23,737 bases of DNA from Chara braunii (taxonomy: Eukaryota > Streptophyta > Charophyceae > Charales > Characeae): positions 3,020,919-3,044,655 of the forward strand of contig BFEA01000088.1 of the NCBI GenBank assembly GCA_003427395.1, in the 5' to 3' direction. This document shows, in pieces, positions 19,203-23,737 of this stretch. The position numbers and the translations under genes were made by a program. How positions within the stretch are numbered: position 1 is the stretch's first letter; each line of letters starts with the position of its first letter. The notes beneath the pieces were generated by a model, which did not search any database, was not told where the DNA came from, and worked only from the letters and a program-made list of their open reading frames with translations.

Positions 19203-19221
19203 GGAGCGTCTAACGAGCCCC
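19203..19221 (-). repeat. Right terminal inverted repeat of the Harbinger-like element
   Basis: Reads GGAGCGTCTAACGAGCCCC on the plus strand, the reverse complement of the left end with one mismatch. Confidence 0.9.
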
Positions 19222-19224
19222 TTG
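19222..19224. repeat. Target-site duplication, right copy (TTG)
   Basis: Matches the three bases before the left end exactly. Confidence 0.65.
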
Positions 19225-20500
19225 GTATAAAAAGATTCTACTGAAATGACTCAAGAATTTCGTTATTTTGATTTTTCGAGTCCTTGGGTCCCTGGAGATG
19301 GATATAACTAAAGAAAATAAAATGTAATCCCAGGTGAGAAGAGGGCATGAAATTTATGAACAAATTTGTTGGAGCGGAACCATCTCCTTTGTAAACACGG
19401 CGTTCTACTCTCTCATCCTGTTTTCACCCTTTTTATTTCTCATCCTTTCTTTTCTTTTTCTTTTTGGTTCCGACCGTGCGACGTGTGACTATCCCATAAC
19501 TTGACTAGAGGGAGCTCAGCGCACTAAAAAAAACTACGCCAGTCCCCTTACTTTCGTGTCCCTGGACATGCCAGGCGGCTATCATGAGCACAGTCCGGTT
19601 GTGCTCTGTTCGACAGCAGGGCACCAAGCCTGCATGGACAAAAGGAAAGTCCAGTGACGCACCCCCACCCTTTTGCTGTGAGAGCGCCAGCCGGACTGGT
19701 CCAAGAAGAAGCCACACATGAGGCCTGCCTGGTAAACCGTGGAGGGCTGGGACACCGTGCCCTCCAACACCGGGTCATGCTTTCTGTTTCGGTTTTCAAT
19801 GAAAACAGGTTTTCGCAGTTGAGTGTCGGACGGAGTTTAAAATGCAGTTTAGTCACGTAGGTTTTTACAGAGTTGTATCAGTGCCCATGTTGTCCATGGT
19901 CTTGTAGGCCTGACCCTTCACTTGCCTAGGGAAGAATTTCATCTGTTTGATCTGATAGATCGACAACTGGAAATTTTCGCGGAGCAAGTGCCAACGGTTT
20001 GGCGTACCTGCCGAACCTGGCCTTGATTTGGGCCAGATTCAGGCCTACCTTGGTCCCTTATGCCATGGCCACATCCAAGATATCTCGGCCACGCCCAACA
20101 TGGCATTTTCCCGAATTCTACACTATTAGACTGCATTTAGAACTCAGCTTGTGACTGGACTGCAAAAACATGTTCCGAATAAAAACTGAAACTTGTTTTC
20201 GATGCGGCCATAGTTGCCTCTTCTTGTCTTTAACCACCACCATGTTACCCAGCCATTGTTTTCCGAAGCTGCTGCACGTGTGCCGCAACTTTCAGGGGTC
20301 GGCTGCCATAGCAAAATGGCTAATGGCGCCAACCAAAAGGAGGCCCACTCCAGGTCCTTTTTTGGGGGGCTTGAGCCTCGGGTGACGTGGCTCGGAAGTA
20401 CTGGTGGCTTAACAACTTTGATCCCTTGTAAGCCTGGAACCGCACCCATGATTCCTTACATGAAAGAGGGTGGTCGAGCGTGATGAGCGAGGCAACAAAG
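19225..20500. other. Unassigned spacer
   Basis: Frames of 60-102 codons occur on both strands (for example 19548-19856 and 20144-20449, both minus), with no recognisable domain and no sign of shared codon style. The minus frame at 20144-20449 lies just downstream of a tRNA-promoter-like head and may be part of a SINE body. Confidence 0.35.
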
Positions 20501-20572
20501 GCCAGGCTCGAACCAGGGCAATAAAACACATGACGAGAGAAGGAGATTTCAATTCTGCCAACGCAACAGCAT
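20500..20572 (-). other. tRNA-derived SINE-like head (candidate)
   Basis: On the minus strand GGTTCGAGCC matches the pol III B box consensus, and TATGCTGTTGCGTTGG about 50 bases upstream loosely resembles an A box. The arms do not fold as a clean tRNA cloverleaf, so this is not called a tRNA gene. Confidence 0.3.
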
Positions 20573-20734
20573 ATACCGCCATCGATCTAGAAAATGCAGA
20601 CCAGTGGCTTCAGAATAGCCTCTGACCTTTCAGACTTTTTTTGTTTTGTTTTTAAGGGTGACGGCCTTGAGATATCATCACCGAACTGACCAGCCCTAGG
20701 TAATTCAGACTGATTTTACTCTGGTCATCTGATT

Positions 20735-20800
20735 GTATCTGGATTCGAACTCGGGTCTGTATTTCAACAGTTTGTGGGTGTACCAACAAGCTATGTCCAT
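20735..20800 (-). other. tRNA-like pol III promoter / SINE head (candidate)
   Basis: On the minus strand TAGCTTGTTGGTA (20793-20781) fits the A box and GAGTTCGAATCC (20752-20741) fits the B box, with spacing of about 41 bases as in tRNA genes. The acceptor and T stems do not pair, so this is a decayed tRNA or tRNA-derived SINE rather than a working tRNA. Confidence 0.45.
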
Positions 20801-20866
20801 AGGTGGGCTTCCAACCCCCCTCTTTTTTTTGTGTGTGTGTGGGAAAACTTTGTTTGCGGGAAGGCC

Positions 20867-20900
20867 ACTTGACGAGGTGATAAGAGCAGTCCCGTCAAGT
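20867..20900. repeat. 8-bp inverted repeat
   Basis: ACTTGACG (20867-20874) and CGTCAAGT (20893-20900) are perfect reverse complements with an 18-base loop. The role is unknown. Confidence 0.7.
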
Positions 20901-21000
20901 TGATCCCAACGTTGAAGGCTCCATCTATTGGTGGGGAGCGTCACCTGCCGGAAATCAGGTCCACCGTCCTTGTACAATGATATATGAATTGTTTGTGTAA

Positions 21001-21015
21001 CGTGGCCATGCCACG
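21001..21015. repeat. Perfect CGTGGC-CAT-GCCACG palindrome
   Basis: A 6-bp stem with a 3-base centre, followed by a CACGTG string at 21012-21017, a G-box core in plants. In this setting it is probably chance. Confidence 0.5.
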
Positions 21016-21048
21016 TGTCCATTCTTGCGTAAGTGCATTTGTATGATC

Positions 21049-21131
21049 CGCATAATCTGTACTAGTGTATGAGGCTGAAAGCCCCTGCCACGCATAATGT
21101 CTACAAGTATATGAGGCTGAATGCCACTGCC
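21049..21131. repeat. 42-bp tandem duplication, two copies
   Basis: Copies at 21049-21090 and 21091 to about 21131 share CGCATAAT and TATGAGGCTGAA.GCC.CTGCC. Confidence 0.85.
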
Positions 21132-21364
21132 CTCGCGTCCAACCCATCCCCCCACACTGCCCACAGGGTAGGAGGCATGGATTACTTCCCTAGACCAGGG
21201 AAGAATTGACCTGCTGCCAGTGTAGCCACAAACCAATAAACACACAGTAATTAGGGTTGGATTAAACCACAGCTACCGCCGACAGCCTAAAGTAGGATTC
21301 CTCACACTTTCCATTTTTGTCGCTCTACCACGTGTGGGCCAAGGGAAAAGTAAGTACCTCAACT

Positions 21365-21580
21365 TCAACGATTTTTCACGATCAAATGAATGTGTCAAGA
21401 AATCTGAAAATGGGAGTCCGTAGATTTGCTCGTGATCTTTCCACGAAAAATATTATAAAAAAGAAGTCTAAACCGTGAAATAAATCGCAGCGGCAATTCG
21501 ACGCATTTTCCATTTCTGGCACTCCCCTGGTTCTCCCCACTGTGCCAGTAACCCTCTTCAACCTGTGCTACTGGTCCCCC
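21365..21580 (+). repeat. Dispersed AT-rich repeat, copy 2
   Basis: Partner of 10290-10530 in the same orientation, with shared landmarks ACGATTTTTCACG, TCTGAAAATG, CGTAGATTTG, AAAAATATTATAAA, AATTCGACGCATTTT and TCTGGCACTCCCC. It is better preserved and more GC-rich than copy 1. Confidence 0.5.
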
Positions 21581-22315
21581 CGACTTTAGGACGGCAGGGG
21601 TAGTGGTGGTGTAGTGCAGTGCAATCAGACTCGCTTTCTTTCCCAGTTCGCACTCGTGCAAACAGATGGTGAATCACACTGGCGCACAGCGCCCACTCAA
21701 AGCTCAAAGATATGGAAGTCGAACACACAGTTCAGATACAAACTGGCTTCAACAGGCTATGGCGCATCAGCGCCTGTACATCCCAACTCTCGTCTCTCTG
21801 TCCAACACCACTGTTCGCACTCACTCGACTCTGGATCACCCTGGATATCACACGCGCATACACACACTCTCGTACTCACATACTCACCTATCAGCTATGG
21901 CGGCTATGGCCGCTATCCCTCTATGGCTATGGCTAGCTATCTCCTTCAGCCCACTTCGTCTTCGGGCGCTCTTCAGACCACCTCGCACAAGTCGCTCAGG
22001 CAGCGCTTCCACATGGCTTACGCAGGAATGAATGAACGGCTGGGCGCTGCCTCTTGATTTATACTTCTGACTTGTTGGTCTGCCCCTTTCCCATGCCCTT
22101 GGTGCACACAGTCCCACACGGTACTTGCTTGACTGGACTGTGACTGACTGGGACTGGTACCACTGACTGCATGGGTTTGCACTGCCAACTCGACGCAGTC
22201 GCAGTGTCGCACTGCCGACATAAAGCAGTTGGGCTCACCACTTGCCCACTTGCCTCTGTCCAAACGCAAGACAGCTTCTAAAGGCCACTTCCGGACCTTC
22301 CGGAAGTCTGTGGAC
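21581..22315. other. Unassigned spacer with short CTATGGC and GACTG phrases
   Basis: Repeated CTATGGC units lie at about 21893-21945 and GACTG units at about 22131-22168. Plus frames up to 147 codons (21614-22057) are Ser/His/Thr-rich with no recognisable domain. Confidence 0.35.
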
Positions 22316-22391
22316 TTGGCCTTTCGACACTGTAGCAGCTACGCCCTTGACCCTTGGCCTTTCGACACTGTAGCAGCTACGCCCTTGACCC
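22316..22391. repeat. 38-bp perfect tandem duplication
   Basis: Units 22316-22353 and 22354-22391 both read TTGGCCTTTCGACACTGTAG and onward. They appear identical, so the duplication is recent. Confidence 0.93.
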
Positions 22392-22899
22392 TTCAGAGCT
22401 ACTACAGCTACAACCTCTGCTACAAACTTGGCCCCTACTCGACAGGACTACAGTTCAAGACCCGATGACTACACTGGCCTACGACGGACAACAGCAGACT
22501 CGTAAGCCGCAGGTCAGGGTTCAAACACACAGGGGTACTGTACACAGGTGAGTGAGGTCTAGGGATCGAGCCCTGGGATCTGCATCCGCTACTGCGGAGG
22601 TGAAAACCGTTTCAGCAGCAAGGTGCTAAGTTTCCTGTTTGAGCTATTGCGCAAGCCAATCACAAACGAGAAGATGCGTGCATGTTAGTGTACGTTCGAC
22701 AGCAGTATAACCCACCCACCTCCCTCCCTTCCTCCTTTGTCCTACCCTTCTGGCCCGGAACACAACGCCCGATCTGGCCTAGAAGTTGCAACGAATACAT
22801 ACACAATGGCCAGGCGTCGTGTTCGGGGGAATAAGAGTAGGTTCCCCCCCCCCAAGTTGCTGAACCTTCCTGTCAAAGTATCTCCCCTCGCATGCTCCT
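22392..22899. other. Spacer with a candidate tRNA-derived head on the minus strand
   Basis: On the minus strand TAGCTCAAACAGG (about 22654-22642) resembles an A box and GGCTCGATCCC (about 22580-22570) a B box. They are about 74 bases apart, with a perfect CCGC-AGTA-GCGG stem between them like a long variable arm. The spacing is too long for a normal tRNA, so a SINE or a decayed tRNA is more likely. No other feature was seen. Confidence 0.3.
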
Positions 22900-22934
22900 T
22901 CACACCCATGAGTATTGTTCTCTACCTCCTGTCA

Positions 22935-23007
22935 CTCTCTCCCTCTTGCTCTCCGACTTCCTCTTCATCCAGGCCTTCGCGGTTTCATACTTGGCCTCAA
23001 GTTCCCA

Positions 23008-23073
<66 letters not shown>

Positions 23074-23191
23074 CTCTGCCCGTCGCTCCATCGGCAGCCT
23101 TGGTGTTCTCGTCCAGGTATCCATCGGAGCGTAATGGTACCAAACAAACAACTTTCCTGCATGTATGTGGCCGACTGGATTCCGTCCCCAA
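22935..23191 (-). CDS. Charged coding-like exon containing a (GA)n tract, unknown protein
   Basis: On the minus strand, sequence before the tract reads VPLRSDGYLDENTKAADGAT, the tract itself reads RERERE, and sequence after it reads AWELEAKYETAKAWMKRKSE and SKRERVTGGREQYSW. Both flanks are charged and helix-like and look like real coding sequence, but in the present tract length they are not in the same frame. Growth or loss of one GA unit would join them, which points to a microsatellite expanding inside an exon. A GT after REQYSW or after VTGG could be a donor site. No family is recognised; the A/K/E pattern suggests a coiled coil. It lies downstream, in gene sense, of the frame at 23242-23490. 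Confidence 0.45.
23010..23071. repeat. (CT)n microsatellite inside a coding-like region
   Basis: About 31 CT units are uninterrupted, with the pyrimidine strand on plus. On the minus strand this is (GA)n coding Arg-Glu. Confidence 0.99.
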
Positions 23192-23241
23192 AAGATTAAG
23201 AAAAATTCCTGTTCTGAGTATTATTCATAATGCTCCCCCCC

Positions 23242-23490
23242 TTATTCACTGGCGTTGAGTCCAACCATGGCGGCGCTCTCCTCCCACACTTCTCTACACA
23301 GTCCCTCATCCTCCCATAGCCGGTTCGGCTTGGCGCACTTACACTCCTTGAAGTACCCCCCACTCCCAGTCACCTCTCGCGGATTGGTCGCAAGATGGAG
23401 TGACATGGCAGCCCCCTGTTCTTTCCTCTTCCTCCACCTTCCTCTTCCCTCCCCATTCTCCCTGCTCGATCTGTCTCCGTCGTATTCTTT
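23242..23490 (-). CDS. 82-codon open frame, basic then Cys/Trp-containing, unknown protein
   Basis: This frame runs from just after a TAG (23493-23491) to a TAA (23244-23242). It starts KEYDGDRSSRENGEGRGRWR, passes a basic patch (RKRKEQG), and continues with NPREVTGSGGYFKECKCAKP, NRLWEDEGLCREVWEESAAM and VGLNASE. From its ATG (23406-23404) it is only 54 residues. The patterned Cys residues (CKC then C) with Trp/Glu-rich helix-like sequence look like protein. TAG followed by AAAGAATAC could be a splice acceptor in phase, and A followed by GTGAATAAG near 23,250 a donor. I read it as an internal exon of a gene on the minus strand that continues toward 22,935. No family was recognised. Confidence 0.45.
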   Translation of the reverse strand, partial: KEYDGDRSSRENGEGRGRWRKRKEQGAAMSLHLATNPREVTGSGGYFKECKCAKPNRLWEDEGLCREVWEESAAMVGLNASE

Positions 23491-23517
23491 CTATCTTTCT
23501 GCGTGCATGGCTGGAAA

Positions 23518-23518
<1 letters not shown>

Positions 23519-23591
<73 letters not shown>

Positions 23592-23622
23592 ACACACATA
23601 CACACACACACACTCACACACA
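23519..23622. repeat. (CT)n joined to (CA)n compound microsatellite
   Basis: About 11 CT units pass directly into about 40 CA units with scattered CACT and CATA interruptions. Confidence 0.98.
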
Positions 23623-23737
23623 AGTGTAGTAGTGTTTTTTCCATGTTCTAGTGGAAGATTCATTCCATTTTGCTCATCCTATTGACTGAAGTAGCGTGAG
23701 GCCAGCTGCAGCATCGGAGACTTACCTGTTGGCCTCT
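23623..23737. other. Right edge, nothing assigned
   Basis: Short unique sequence. No feature can be supported. Confidence 0.5.

Larger units (their letters stand above)
17102..19221 (-). mobile_element. PIF/Harbinger-like DNA transposon, about 2.1 kb, defective
   Basis: The left end (17102-17120, GGGGCTCGTTAGACACTCC) and the reverse complement of the right end (19203-19221, GGGGCTCGTTAGACGCTCC) match at 18 of 19 positions. The similarity continues more weakly inward. The element is bounded by TTG on both sides. Both subterminal regions are full of CCAAGG/CCTTGG phrases, probably transposase-binding repeats. On the minus strand it carries a recognisable but broken Harbinger transposase N-terminus. 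The catalytic DDE region could not be found, and a short acidic stretch (EDVGVEEDDMDKKKDDQEQQ, about 17,790-17,730) may be the remains of its C-terminus. At 2.1 kb the element is shorter than typical autonomous members, so it is a deleted, non-autonomous copy. It would need a transposase and probably a Myb-like partner from elsewhere to move. Confidence 0.85.

Noticed and set aside
10290-21580. A complete 11-kb LTR retrotransposon bounded by the two dispersed repeats
   Set aside because: Identity is too low, no TG..CA ends, primer-binding site or reverse transcriptase could be found, so it is reported only as a possibility.

Overview
This window looks like gene-poor, repeat-rich nuclear DNA from a eukaryote, probably a plant-lineage organism. 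The evidence is the set of very long simple-sequence tracts, a PIF/Harbinger-type DNA transposon, a trihelix-like Myb/SANT domain, AT-rich decayed stretches, and the absence of any dense bacterial-style gene run. The protein style of the Myb/SANT and Harbinger pieces reminds me of charophyte algae such as Chara. That is recollection, not a database result, and should be held at about even odds.

Layout. 1-2,050: simple repeats (CT, AAT, and GT joined to CA), a Cys/Leu-coding quasi-repetitive GTTGCC stretch, a 73-bp tandem duplication, and an imperfect inverted repeat around a long T/A-rich core. 2,050-4,554, minus strand: a broken Myb/SANT (trihelix-like) gene whose domain and C-terminal part were duplicated in tandem (unit about 550-560 bp). 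4,768-5,366: a 600-bp CCAT/CCAC array. 5,386-9,270: mostly unassigned sequence with a long CT tract. 9,337-12,350: a 30-bp duplication, a dispersed AT-rich repeat, a decayed ~63-bp tandem repeat (seven cores), a 248-bp direct duplication and a CAACA-rich stretch. 12,280-16,240: several minus-strand frames that read like protein but carry stops, probably decayed coding sequence of unknown family. 17,102-19,221: a PIF/Harbinger-like transposon with terminal inverted repeats, a 3-bp target duplication (TTG) and a broken transposase N-terminus on the minus strand. 19,225-22,900: tRNA-promoter-like (SINE-like) heads, a second copy of the dispersed repeat and small tandem duplications. 22,900-23,490, minus strand: charged coding-like exons, one containing a (GA)n tract, next to CT and CA repeats.

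No gene here is convincingly intact. The best-supported biology is transposon and repeat turnover: a Harbinger-type element, a Myb/SANT gene of the kind that may be host-encoded or element-borne and was rearranged by tandem duplication, and microsatellite growth inside or beside exons. No rRNA, no canonical tRNA, no CRISPR array and no recognisable virus were found.
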